From: Dactylorhiza incarnata
Lineage: Eukaryota > Streptophyta > Magnoliopsida > Asparagales > Orchidaceae
Reading direction: 5' to 3'
Length of the DNA: 64,000 nucleotides
Assembly (NCBI GenBank): GCA_033032865.1
Contig: JAWHQI010000733.1
Location: forward strand, 186,001-250,000
Shown: piece by piece, positions 1-10,131 of the stretch
Layout of the letters: every line of letters begins with the position of its first letter
How positions within the stretch are numbered: position 1 is the first letter of the stretch
The notes under the pieces: model-generated
Told to the model about the DNA's origin: nothing
Databases searched by the model: none
The model's input: only the letters and a program-made list of their open reading frames with translations
Position numbers and translations under genes: made by a program

Positions 1-1
1 T

Positions 2-1392
2 ACTTCATTTAAGCATGTTTCGTTACCTAGTTCTATTCCTTTTGCTATCATTCATACGGATGTTTAGGGTCCATGTCAGGTCCCTTCGATTTCTGGTTGT
101 GTGTGGTTTGTTACGTTCATTGACTGCTTCTCTCATACTACATGGTTGTATTTGATGCGTCACAAAAGTGATGTTATTTCTATTTTTCGCCGATTTCATA
201 ATATGATCTCCACCCAGTTTCAATATAAAGTTAAAATACTTTATAGTGACAATGGTCGCAAATACATTGATTCGCAGTTTGAGCACTATCTTTCTGATCA
301 TGCCATTCTCCACCAAACTACCTGTGCCTATTCCCCATCACAAAATGGTGTTGTTGAGCGGAAAAAGCGCCATCTCCTGGAGGTTGCTCGGTGTTTATTG
401 TCCACCATGCAACTCCCAAAATTTTATTGGGGGGATGCTGTTCTTACTGCTGCATACCTCATCAATCGTATGCCAACACGTGTCCTTGGGAATTCTACCC
501 CACTCGCTACTCTCCATGTACCCCCTACCCGGCTTCCCTCTAGGGTGTTTGGTTGTGTTTGTTTTGTTCATATACACCACCCTCGCCCATCCAAACTTGA
601 TCCTCGTGCTCTCAAGTCTGTCTTTATTGGTTACTCACCGACGCAAAAGGGGTACAAGTGCTTTCATCCTCCTACCAGGAAAGTGTTTATCAGTATGGAT
701 GTCACATTCCGTGAATCCGAGTCCTATTACCCTCCAGCTAATGCTACCTCCACCACTGTATCCCCCTCTTCGGGTGTCTCCTCTGTTCCTCTCCCTATAC
801 CTCCATCGTACCCCTCACTTCAAGGGGAGACTCCAGTGGAAGTGAGTCCTCCTGTACTGGTTGAGACCCCAGTGGAAGTGAGTCCACCTTCACCTCCGCC
901 CTTGCAGGTATATATTCGGCGTGTTAAGAGGACAAGCACACAAGATCAAGCTATGCCACCAGAACAGTCAGTGGATCCTGACTCAGGGCCTTCTGATCCT
1001 CCAATTGCCATTCGAAAAGGTATCTGGTCTTGTACTCGCCGTCCTCTATCAAATTATGTATCTTATGATTCTCTTTCTCCATCCTACAAGACCTTTGTCT
1101 CTTCCCTTTCTTCTTTTTCCATACCTGTTTCATGGCAACAGGCTCTTTAGGTCCCTATGTGGCGTGAGGCGATGGTTGAGGAAATGAAGGCTCTAGAGAA
1201 GAACCATACTTGGGATTTAGTTCCTCATGACCACGGAAAAAAACTTGTTGGGTGCAAGTGGGTGTTCTCGGTGAAACAGAACCCCCAAGGGATTGTTGAG
1301 AGATGTAAAGCGAGGTTGGTTTCAAGGGGCTATACACAAACTCATGGCATCGACTATCAGGAGACGTTTGCCCCGGTGGCCAAGATGAATAC
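2..1392 (+). pseudogene. copia integrase and start of reverse transcriptase (broken)
   Basis: One reading frame runs from the window edge through the integrase core into the first fifth of RT. Visible are the catalytic integrase residues in FIDCFSHTTW, LYSDNGRKY and NGVVERKK, the post-core motif LINRMPTRVLG, the FIGYSPTQKGYKCF block, a Pro/Ser/Val-rich linker, and the RT opening TWDLVP, GCKWVFSVK, KARLVSRGYTQ, YQETFAPVAK. Two in-frame TAG codons interrupt it, at 65-67 (where the family has Trp in a DVWGP motif) and at 1148-1150 just before RT. The frame is lost where the LTR fragment starts at 1393. Family assignment is firm; the gene is dead. Confidence 0.9.
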
Positions 1393-1808
1393 TGATGCGA
1401 TATTTTCGGCAAGTGCACCGGTCGCGCAAGTAATAAAAATGGGGAAAATCCCCGAGTGTCGGTCTCTTGAGGAACACAGTAAGGTGGAGTTAGGTTTCGA
1501 GGAAGGACTTGAGATTGAAGTCCTTAAATCGGATGGAATGCGGGGGAGTTGGGTTGGCTTTTGGAAAATAAAATAAAAGCTATCAACTACTCCTATGCAA
1601 TGCCGCTATGCAATGCTTCGCTTGGCGGGATGGAGACAAGGCAGGCCTTGAGCGCGCTGCGTCGAAAGGGCGGATGGACGAGTAGGCAAGCGGAATCGAA
1701 CTGTGCAGGCCTTGAGCGCACTGCTTCGTTAGGCGGGATGGGATACGGGCCGCGATACCACGCTTCGGTAGGCGGATGGGCGAGTAGGCTAACGGAATGA
1801 GGGTCGCA
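1393..1808 (-). mobile_element. truncated LTR fragment related to the A family
   Basis: On the minus strand this piece matches the 3' third of the LTR found at 36622-38089 and 50428-53999. It has the repeated core GCGCTCAAGGCCTGC, the block GACTTCAATCTCAAGTCC, and an LTR end in CATCA (TGATG at 1393-1397). It stops at 1808 inside the LTR (GGGTCGCA), so the 5' two thirds are missing. No target duplication is visible. It sits where about 250 codons of copia RT should be, so insertion was accompanied or followed by a deletion. Confidence 0.8.
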
Positions 1809-2491
1809 TGGATTTTGCTGTCAGCTTAGCCTCAAGATATATAAACTCTCCTAGCGTAAAACACATCATCGTAGTGAAACGCATTCTACGTTACATCAAA
1901 GGCACAAGAGAGCTTGGAATAAAGTATAAAAGAGAAGAAGAGCACATAAGAGAAGAACATAAAAACATAGAAGAGCAGAATATAAGTAAAGAGAAGAATA
2001 GAAGAGAAGAAAAATTGAGCCTGCTTGGTTATTCTGGTAGTGACGGGAGGATGCGCAAATGATAGGAGAAGCACGTCTAGTTTCATATTTTTCTTAGGCA
2101 ACAATCCCATCTCCTGGAGTTCGCACAAACAAAAGATTGTTGCCCTACCCTCTCCGGAGGCAGAATATGTAGCCCTTAGTGAAGCAACATGAGAAGGAAT
2201 ATGGCTTATACATATCCTTAAAGAAATTGTTGGGGATTCAGAAATAGTCATAAAGATTAAAGTAGATAATACCTCGTCCATAACCCTAGCTCACAATCTG
2301 ATATTTCATAATAAAACCAAGCATTTGGAACTTAAATGACCTTCCACCTGAGATATGGTAAGTAAGGGAGAAATTTCAATTGAACACTGCAATTCAAGGG
2401 CAAATTGCAGATGCCCTAACCAAAGTGCCATCCACCCAGCAGTTCAGAGAATTAAAGAAGAAAATGGGGATTATCGATTGTCTCGGTTAAG
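1809..2491 (+). pseudogene. copia RNase H region (broken)
   Basis: Resumes the C1 polyprotein after the LTR fragment. It starts with the end of RT / tether (HIIVVKRILRYIKGT), then LLGYSGSD and, after frame changes, ISWSSHKQKIVALPSPEAEYVALSEA, the RNase H signature of copia elements, and a C-terminal block like VDNTSSITLAHN. A purine-rich in-frame insertion lies at about 1925-2013. Several stops and frameshifts follow. The coding remnant ends just before the polypurine tract and 3' LTR. Confidence 0.85.
1925..2013 (+). repeat. purine-rich (AAGAGAAGA-like) insertion in RNase H
   Basis: About 90 bases of almost pure A/G, dominated by AGAAGA words, lie between the conserved residues GTRELGIKY and LSLLGYSGSD, which are normally a few codons apart. 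The insertion keeps the frame and would encode a Lys/Glu/Arg-rich loop. It is probably a slippage-expanded purine tract. Confidence 0.7.
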
Positions 2492-2497
2492 GGAGGG

Positions 2498-2663
2498 TGT
2501 GAGAAATTAACTAATCTCGCAGCTTGATCCTGAAGAAAGATGCCATCAACAATGATCAGGAGGCGATCCGTCGGAAACCTGCAAAGAAGAAGAGGAAATC
2601 AACTCAGACCACCGAAAGCTTGTTTTTTGAGTGTTAAGAAAGGAACTGCTAGAATTCAGTTGT
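2498..2663 (+). repeat. 3' LTR of C1, proximal half
   Basis: Starts TGTGAGAAATT directly after the purine run GGGAGGG. The other half resumes at 17865 after element D and ends TTTTCACA at 18029, giving a 5-bp terminal inversion (TGTGA/TCACA) and a reconstructed length of about 330 bp. Element D is inserted in the middle, with duplication GTTGT at 2659-2663 and 17860-17864. Confidence 0.75.
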
Positions 2664-3439
2664 TGTTGAATCCGAAATCGCACCTCCGAAGGAAACCGGA
2701 GGCTGCGGGTTGCCGGTTACTTTTGAGGAGGGGAAAATGAGACCGCTAGCAGCGGTCGAGGCCGGACTTCGCCCGTCACGGCGAATGCCACTCCTGTGAC
2801 GGGTTTTCCTTTGATTAAAATGAGGTGGTTACAGCGGTTACAAGTGCAGGAAAAGAGAAGCCAGCCGGTCAGACAGTTCGCAAGACTGGAAACTCGAGAC
2901 CGCAGCTCAGACAAGCGAGCTCCTGGATTCTAGTGTGTGTCCCTTGGGAATAGTGCCGCCCCCTATTTATAGGCTTGGGGGCCTGCCCGAACGGGCAGGG
3001 ATAAAATAACCGCCTGCCCGGGTACAGGAGAAACCGGCAGGCGTTGACGGGATACACAAAGAAGGAAAAGAAAGAAGCCGCGCGACTTGACGGCTTGCCC
3101 TTTCGACTTGCCTGACCAGAGGCTGAGGATGACGCGACCAAGGCGGTGATGCGATCCGAGCGGTCTCCGTCTTGAGACCGCAACTTGTTCTTTGACCTCG
3201 AAACTTGGCTTATCTCTATGGAACAATCCGCCCGATCTCCGACTTGGGACCGCGACTTGCCCTGTTGGACTTGGGCCTGGATTATCTCTAGTACTCGGAG
3301 GCGGTCTGAATAATGTCAAACCGCCCGGCCTGTGCTAGTTGGTATTGGTGGACCCTGTGCAACCTGAGCCGAGCGAACTAGATCCGCAAACCGCACGGTC
3401 TGCGAGTAATCCTATTTAGAGCGGTCTTCTGGGTAAACA
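2664..3439 (-). repeat. 3' LTR of element D
   Basis: 776 bp. It matches 17081-17859 and, in the other orientation, 14999-15773 and 61485-62425. A TATA box lies on the minus strand at 2962-2972 (CCTATAAATAG). Just upstream of it is the perfect hairpin CCTGCCCGAACGGGCAGG. GCGGTCTC...GAGACCGC hairpins lie in U3. Confidence 0.93.
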
Positions 3440-3628
3440 TAATCCCCGCATATTTTTAAATTTCCGAGAAGATTTCGAAAATATCAGTTCTAGCCGGAGA
3501 CCGCGCCGACTTCACCCTGTTGGTTATAAATGTTCCAGGAGCTTCTGTTCTGGCATAACTCCATTGCTATCACGAGTCACTACTCGCCTATCGCGGTTAG
3601 GACTTTCAGGTTGAACAGCCCGAAAAAG
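3440..3628 (+). promoter_or_regulatory. upstream region of antisense gene 1, with TATA box
   Basis: Between D's 3' LTR and the first ATG of the plus-strand gene lies TATAAAT at 3525-3531, about 100 bp before the ATG at 3629. The same TATA block and leader are kept in the related copy inside E (minus strand, about 14985-14995). On the minus strand the first bases (3440-3460) carry the element's polypurine-like tract. Promoter activity is inferred. Confidence 0.5.
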
Positions 3629-5662
3629 ATGGTGGATTTAATGGCCCATCTCGAAGTTCTTGAGAAGCCCGGAAAAAGCCGCGAGAGAGACCGTTCGAAG
3701 GATAAGAGGAAGAAGAAGACGACGCGGCCTGATAATACAGTAACGATTGCTTCCACGAGTAGGCCGATCGACCCGCCTGCCGAGCCGAGAATCGACTTAT
3801 CAACTAAAAGGAGGCGAGTAAGCCAACCGACCTGCTTCCCGAGCAGACAGTCGACTTGTCGACCAAAAAGGAGGCGAGTTGTCCGAACCCACCCCCAGCT
3901 GATCCCCCGACCTTCTCTGACAAAGGAAACAACCCACCTCCTCCGTCGAATAAGGCAGACTCGGAGACCATCATCCCGAAGAGCGATGGGGATGAGTCCT
4001 TCAAAGTGGAGGTTACCCCATCCGGGGTTTTTCATCTAAAAATAAGGGACGAAGGGGGAGAGGCAGTTGACTCCCCTAAGCCGAGCGACCAGCAAGCTTC
4101 AGTAGTTGACATCGAGGATAGCCCGGAAAAACCAACCGCTCTGAAATCGAAAAAGAGGAAGAAGGAGGAGTCCGCGGCGGATAGGCTTCTTAAGAAGATG
4201 ACGAGGCTAAAAGCCAAGAATAAGGCAGCGTCCGGGAAACCGAGAGCGGACAGCCTGCAAGGCAAGTCGCGCGAGAATGAAGTCTCGGAGGGCATGATTA
4301 CTCCCTCCCCCCAGTCGAACGACCAGGCTCCCGTTGATGCTCATAGCATTTCCGTAAGTGATCTCCTCAAGGATTTTGATTCTCTTCAAAAGCAAGATGA
4401 TCAGCTGAGAACCTCTTCCGAATTGCAGGCTGCCAACCCGCCAGGAGAGAAAAGGGCCGCCCTCTCTGAGGATGCGACCAGCTTTAAGGAGGCCATCCTC
4501 CCTGAAGTTGCAACCGAAAAAACTGTACCGACACCCGAAGATACCGTGATGACAGGTCTGCGGCTTATGCAGGTGAAGGCGGAGCGAGTAAGAGATCAGC
4601 TTTCCAGACCGCCACCGCCGCCTCCCAACCTTCTGCTGCAAGGTAAGAAGGAAGTGGGTTACCGCCCTGTTCGTTTTTTCAAGCCGCGGCCTCGAAACAA
4701 GTCGCTCGCCTCGTTGTTGAACCCGTCGCCCAGCTTCATTCCCTCCGCTGCTCAATTTTCTGCTGCTAAGCGGAGGCAAAGCGAGAGGTTGTGGAGAGAA
4801 CAACGCCGAAAGTTTGATACCGAGCAAGCAAGGCGACCTGTCCGCCCGAATTCAACCCAAACCGCTGCGGCTTGTAAGCGAGGAAGATTCGATGAGAGTG
4901 ATCTCCTTTCGAACACTCTTTGACCGTTTTCTCTTTATTGCAGATGATCGTGACTCCATTCCGAAACCGGGCGAACTGGTGACCTATCTTCCCCCTCTTG
5001 ATCCACCTCTGCTGCATTCTTCGCTGCCGGATACCCGGATGGAGGACGAGATGTCCCGGCTTCAAAAGAACTTCGAAACCCTTACGAAACAGTTGAGGGC
5101 TATGGAGGAGAGAGAGAAGGCCGCCCAAGATGAAAAAGCTGCTCTTCGGGCTGAATTGGAAACCGAACGGAAAGAGAACCGAACAGCGCTGGAGGTCGAG
5201 CAGAGAGAGCGCCGAGAGAAGGATAAGGCGCAGCAAGACCAGGTGGCTGCCCTGACCGCCCGGGTTGATCGCGGAAAGAAAGAAGTCCACAAACTCGAAG
5301 AGGACTGCACTTACTATAGGGACAGATACCTTCAAGTGGCAAGGGAAGCCAGCGGAAGCCGGCGCCCTATTAATGTGGTTGACAAAGGCCGGCGTGGGTC
5401 ACGCCGCCCGGATGCAGGGGCGAGCTCGTCTCTTCCTGCAGCCGGGACGGTCCACCAAGTTGCTAGCGTGCATGAGCCCGCAGCGGCCTTACCTACTCCC
5501 GTGATCCCCGCGGCGCGAGTAGAGAGGGATGCCGCGCGGCTTCATAGCATGATCAACCGCCTTAATCACAACATGAATCAAATGCAAGGGACTGTCCTTC
5601 AGATCGGCGATCACGTCGCGCGACTTCACAGGGAGGATGAACCGAGTGATACCCGTCCGTAA
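3629..5662 (+). pseudogene. antisense gene 1 of element D (Lys/Glu-rich coiled-coil protein, one intron)
   Basis: Plus-strand gene lying opposite to D's gag-pol. Exon 1 (3629-4873) begins MVDLMAHLEVLEKPGK and is rich in Lys, Arg, Pro and Ser with proline runs. Exon 2 (4944-5662) holds a long charged heptad-like coiled coil (MSRLQKNFETLTKQL ... LRAELETERKENRTALE) and a C-terminal helix. The two frames join exactly if the 70-bp intron 4874-4943 is removed. A one-base deletion in an A run near 3807-3813 shifts the frame in exon 1, since the homologous segments at 3857-3866 and in E carry one more base; this copy is probably inactive. Extra antisense genes of unknown function are known in Tat elements. 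I do not recognise a domain. Confidence 0.65.
4874..4943 (+). other. intron of antisense gene 1
   Basis: Begins GTAAGC and ends TTTATTGCAG after a pyrimidine-rich run. Without it the upstream frame stops at 4921-4923. With it removed, 1018 nt (counted from 3856) plus 719 nt are a multiple of three and the coiled-coil frame follows directly. Predicted, not proven. Confidence 0.65.
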
Positions 5663-6026
5663 TGAGTCGCTTTAAGATATCAGTTTGTAATAACATTTCT
5701 ATTTGGTCCCTTGGACAACTGTTTGAACCTGATTCTATAATATTCGATCTGTCTTCCAGACCGCGTGGTCTAAGTATTCGAATTTATTTTTGCATTCTTG
5801 TTGCGCTGATTGATGCCTGTAGATTATTTTACATAAACCGATCGGCTTGTCTTTGTGCTTTTTTGACTCGCCTGCTTGAATTATACTTATGCCTTTGTGG
5901 TTAACATTTATGGTGATGCACCTGTGCGGGTTGATTGGTCTAGCCGTGATTTGACCCTTGCTAAGTGCAGATCAGCCATTCCTATAAGTAGCGCCCTTCC
6001 GAAAGTCTTCTTACCAAAACTTCAAG
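5663..6026 (+). promoter_or_regulatory. spacer between antisense genes, with TATA box of gene 2
   Basis: AT-richer spacer of 364 bp. It carries CCTATAAGTAG around 5981-5991, about 40 bp before the ATG of the next gene, which suggests that gene 2 has its own promoter. No coding potential is seen otherwise. Confidence 0.45.
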
Positions 6027-7825
6027 ATGGGAGCAAAGCGCCAGCCGAAGCGACCTGCGAAAGCCTCTGCTACTCGCTCTGAAGCCGCTGTGGCCTTTCA
6101 CTCTGCAGACCTCGATGAGTTCCGCCAGACAAAGGCCGAATTCGTTGAGAAACACATGACTGACAGCCCGCTGCTCGAGCGGCTTCCGCTCCGTGATGAG
6201 CGGATGAATTCTTCCGGGCCAAATCAAATCGCGATCCCAATCGACCATTTCGATTGTGGCTTCAAGTTCCCTATTTCGATTGAGCTCGCCACGATCTTTG
6301 ACCATTATGGAGTTGTACCCGACCAAATTTCTCCTAACTCGATGGCTGGGATTTGTAGCTTTATCTCCTACCTGCGGTCTGAGAGAGTCCGCTTCTCTAT
6401 GGACCTCTCTAGGAAGATATTCTCGGTGCAGGATATCCCAGACTCCGAGTCGAATATCTTCAAAGGCCATCTCTACTTCAGCTGCCGCGGGTTGAAGATG
6501 GTCAACCTTGCGAACAAGGTCACAGCCTGGTCGGAGAGGTACTTGATCTTCGAAGGCCGACTTGGCTTGTTGAACCCGAATCCACAAGTGTGGCCTGAGG
6601 AGGCCTTTCAACAGGTCCCAATAAGCGAGGTCGAGAAGAAAACCTGCAAGCTTCTCAAGGATGAGCGGCTTAACATAAGCTACTACATCCCGCTACTTGC
6701 CGAGCTAGAGAATGTTCGGCCTGAAGATAGTAAGCTTTCCCTTGCTTCCGACTCAATGTTGACCGCTCGATCCCTTGTGCTGAATCTTCTCCTTTTGTAG
6801 CCCAAGCCGTTGTTCCTGCTAACAAGCCGGTCAGCCCGGCCGGTTTAGTCTTAACTCAGACGGAGAAGAGGAAAAGACAAGCCAGGAACAAGCTGCTGCC
6901 ATCCGATGGGGAGGATTCGGCCTCCTCGGGCGACTTCTCCGCCCTTCGTTCCTTCAGCAAGGTGAAGGATTTACAGGGCCACCCGGTCTTGACCTGGCAT
7001 CCGGACAGTGATAGTGTCCAGGTCTCTACTGCGCTTCCTCACCGGGCGAACGAGAAGTCGGGTCGGCATGCTGAGGCCGCCAGCATCGCCATGTTCGGCC
7101 GACGGAACTTCAGGAGGTTGAGGAAGATTCCGGAAGAAGACCTCGCCAGAGAAGCCGCGCGGGTTGGTGCCGAGAGCCTTATCACTAATGTTTTCATGGG
7201 AATGACCTTCAAACGGTTGATTAAAGCGAATGATCACCTAGAGAAGGAAATTGCCGAATTGAAGAAGGAAAATGTGCGGCTAAAGGAAGCCGAGTCGGTA
7301 AGTTATCACCTGGCCAGCCATCCTTCTGAATTTTCCAGACCGCACGGTTTCTTACCTTACACTTTCTTGCAGGCAAAGTATGATGAAACCGACCCGATCT
7401 ATCAACAGGAACTCTTTCCTCATGTCGCCGAGGGAATTGACAATGCTTTTAATTGTTTGCGGGAGCTCAAAGGGTTCGCGCCTAGTTTCGAGCATTTTAC
7501 CTTCTCGGACGCCTACCCGATTTTGCAAAAGAAGTTAGAGAAAATCAGGCGGAAAGCCAAAGGAAAGAACAAAGCCGACGGATCTAGTTCAGAGGAGAGC
7601 GATGACGAGGATGATGAGGCCGAAGAACCCGCGGCGACTAAGAGTAGTGAAAGTGGCTCGGAGTCCAAATCCAGCAGTTCCGAAGAAGAGGCTGGGCGCA
7701 AGTCGGGCGAATTGAGTAGTTCATCCTCGTCGGGTAGCGAGGGTTACTCCCCTGATGTTTCAATTGATGGGAGCGAGCAGTCAAATACTCCTGCGTCTAA
7801 GAAACTTAAATCGGATAATCAGTAA
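6027..7825 (+). CDS. antisense gene 2 of element D ('putative gypsy type transposon' domain, two introns)
   Basis: Plus-strand gene opposite to gag-pol. Exons 6027-6729, 6801-7297 and 7373-7825 sum to 1653 nt, about 550 residues, with no stop. Residues about 75-150 (FKFPISIELATIFDHYGVVP, QISPNSMAGICSFISYL) resemble the plant domain annotated as 'putative gypsy type transposon' (Transposase_28, PF04195), despite its name not a known transposase. The middle has a Lys-rich stretch and a coiled coil (LEKEIAELKKENVRLKE). The C-terminus is acidic and Ser-rich (SSEESDDEDDEAEEP). Function is unknown. The coding frame is clean while D's gag and pol are broken. Domain naming is from memory of the family, not a search. 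Confidence 0.72.
6730..6800 (+). other. intron 1 of antisense gene 2
   Basis: 71 bp, GTAAGCTTTCCC... to CTCCTTTTGTAG. The frame entering (703 nt of exon 1, phase 1) and the frame leaving (open from 6801 to 7825) differ and are joined exactly by its removal. Confidence 0.75.
7298..7372 (+). other. intron 2 of antisense gene 2
   Basis: 75 bp, with the consensus donor GTAAGTTATC and acceptor ACTTTCTTGCAG. Its length is a multiple of three and it contains no stop, so it could also be retained, adding 25 residues. It interrupts the gene right after the coiled coil. Confidence 0.75.
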
Positions 7826-8190
7826 CTGTATTTTGCCTTTTGTTTTAAATAGCCGACGACTTGATGTTGTTAGCCGGTCGGCTTAAAATATAATGTAAAT
7901 AATGTTTTGATAATGAAATGGAAAGCATTTACCTGCCTATCTGTCTACCTTCTGCGACTTACTTGTGGTTGTTTGCGATCTTTTTCTGTGTTAGATCTAA
8001 ACAAGTCGTGCGGCTTAATATTAACTCATCCGGTTAGGATAATGATCTTCACAGGATTCCGGTAAAGTATCTATTAGAAACAACCCATTCGCATAGCTCG
8101 CTTCCTTCAATCCGGATCAAATTTGTTTGATTCATCCTGAGAAGGTGCTAACTTATTATGAATGTATTACGACATCCCGGAAGCCGAACA
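7826..8190. other. non-coding, D 3' region
   Basis: AT-rich downstream region of antisense gene 2. No coding potential. CCGnnCGG-type words (GTCGTGCGGC, GGTCGGC) recur. Confidence 0.5.
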
Positions 8191-8733
8191 TAATCAAGCC
8201 GCGCGGTTACTACTAGACCCTGCATACTTGCTTTCCAGGATAAAGAATGCCAAGTCATAGGAACAATCGACAGACCGAGCGGCCAGTATTTTAACTCAAG
8301 CGACTTGCAACTAGGATTGCTGCAAGTCCTACCTTCGTGGATGTAACTGATAACCAATCGGGAAATTAAAATAATCAAGCCGCGCGGTTACTACTAGACC
8401 CTGCATACTTGCTTTCCATGATAAAGAATGCCAAGTCATAGGAACAATCGACAGACCGAGCGGCCAGTATTTTAACTCAAGCGACTTGCAACTAGGATTG
8501 CTGCAAGTCCTACCTTCGTGGATGTAACTGATAACCAATCGGGAAATTGAAATAATCAAGCCGCGCGGTTACTACTAGACCCTGCATACTTGCTTTCCAG
8601 GATAAAGAATGCCAAGTCATAGTAACAATCGACAGACCGAGCGGCCAGTATTTTAACTCAAGCGACTTGCAACTAGGATTGCTGCAAGTCCTACCTTCGT
8701 GGATGTAACTGATAACCAATCGGGAAATTGAAA
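8191..8733. repeat. 181-bp tandem repeat, three copies
   Basis: Three head-to-tail units of exactly 181 bp start at 8191, 8372 and 8553 (TAATCAAGCCGCGCGG), differing at only a few positions, followed by a diverged partial copy from 8734 to about 8810. Each unit holds GCCGCGCGGT and GACCGAGCGGCC. The repeat lies in the untranslated part of D between pol and the antisense genes. Confidence 0.95.
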
Positions 8734-8810
8734 TAATCAAGTCGCGCGGCCATAACCTGGCTTTATATAATTGCTTTGCAAGATAGAATACCAAGTTGCA
8801 AGAAAATCAG

Positions 8811-9337
8811 TTCATATACCGTCCGATTAATCCGATCAATTTATCTGTCAGCCTTATATAGTAATAGCTGATAACCCGCACGAACTAAATACATAATTTC
8901 TGTGATTGGTAGGTTTAACACTTGCAATGAAGATCATAACTGTCTGAAAAGGGTCTGTCACTATCCGAACGGATCAAATTCAAAACCATAAAGATGATAA
9001 ATTCACAACCCGAACCATGAGGTCGGCCGGTCATGATTATGCTTGATCCTTGATATTTATCTTGTGACATTTTAAGGATATCCCGCTTATTTCAAACCGT
9101 CTGGTCTGAAAACCAAACCGCATGACCTCTTCGGAACCTGCTTATTTAGTCTGCCCGGTTTAATAACCAGGCAGCTCGATAATCTTGATACTTGCTTATT
9201 CCAAACTGCCCGGTTTTAGTATCAAGTCGGCCGGCTTGTGATGTACATAAGGATCCTGCTCTTTTCTCTAAATGGTATATATTAACCATATAAGGTGAGA
9301 TAATTCCCTGTAATGCAATAAGAGGTGGCTACAAACT
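8811..9337. other. non-coding, D 3' region
   Basis: No gene seen. Many short CCGnnCGG-like words (CTGCCCGGTT, GTCGGCCGGC, ACCGTCTGGT) are spaced by tens of bases. Confidence 0.4.
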
Positions 9338-9765
9338 CAGATGACCAAGTGGGCAGGTGGGCCTAGGCGGCGAACATTGCTTTCCTCAAGTGGTCATAAG
9401 AGCTGTAGAAATAAGGAAAAAGACAAGTACAGACCCGGATGACCAAGTGGGCCTAGGCGGCGAACATTGCTTTCCTCAAGTGGTCATAAGGGCTGTAAGC
9501 GACTCGACTGCTCTCTTGCCTAGGGCTACAAACCGAGTTGATCAATTGGGCAGGTGGGCCTAGGCGGCGAACATTGCTTTCCTCAGAGAGATCAACTCAG
9601 TTGTGGGTCCCGCTTAGGCATCGCTTGAGAGTACCTAGGAGTATTCGATGGTCACAGACTAGGATGATCAGTTGGGCAGGTGTGGTTGTGCCGCGGGGGC
9701 TATACCGACATTGCTTTCCTCAGAAAGATCATCAAAGCTGTAACTATATCCCTCTCGGGGCATGA
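9338..9765. repeat. degenerate ~100-120-bp tandem repeat, about four copies
   Basis: Four units start near 9339, 9439, 9539 and 9663, each with GATGACCAAGTGGG-like, GCCTAGGCGGCGAACATTG and CTTTCCTCA blocks. Spacing is 100, 100 and 124 bp; the last unit is strongly diverged. Confidence 0.8.
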
Positions 9766-10131
9766 CAGAGCCAACATTCGCCTAGACCTCCCTTGATGCA
9801 GGGGTGTGTCAGATATCAGCCGGGATCCAAGGTTCCAAAGACCACCGCACGGGAATTGGCAAGCTACCACTACACGTGTGCGAAAACTCCCCGCTACACA
9901 TGATCTTTGTGGTTTTATGCTAATGACTACAATCCGAGGGGGTTCAAGCGGAACTTGGCAATGTCTCCGCGGTTCAGTGAGTTTGATGCATAAAAAGTAT
10001 CAAAGGGAAAAAATCAGACATGAAGAAGTGTCAGTATAGGGCTTTTCATTAAAATATCCAATGAATGTAAGAGAATAAAAGAGGACATTCTAAGGATAGA
10101 ACCGTTTGAGATCGTCACCGCTCCAGGTGCG
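9766..10131. other. non-coding spacer after D pol
   Basis: No gene or repeat that I can support. It lies between the tandem repeats and the stop codon of the integrase (minus strand). Confidence 0.4.

Larger units (their letters stand above)
1..2497 (+). mobile_element. Ty1/copia element C1, 3' part of body
   Basis: Decayed copia element entering from the left edge. Domain order integrase, start of RT, (gap), RNase H, polypurine tract is that of Ty1/copia. The body ends at a purine run (about 2487-2497), followed by the 3' LTR that begins TGTGAGAAATT. An unrelated LTR fragment at 1393-1808 replaces most of the RT domain. Several stops and the RT loss mean it cannot encode its own movement. 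Confidence 0.9.

Noticed and set aside
3580..4827. Minus-strand open frames opposite antisense gene 1
   Set aside because: Shadow frames of a Lys/Glu-rich coding region. The plus-strand frame has introns, a TATA box and a conserved relative in E.
8148..8794. Three similar 76-94-codon minus-strand frames
   Set aside because: They are shadows of the 181-bp tandem repeat. The frame shifts between units and there is no coding signature.
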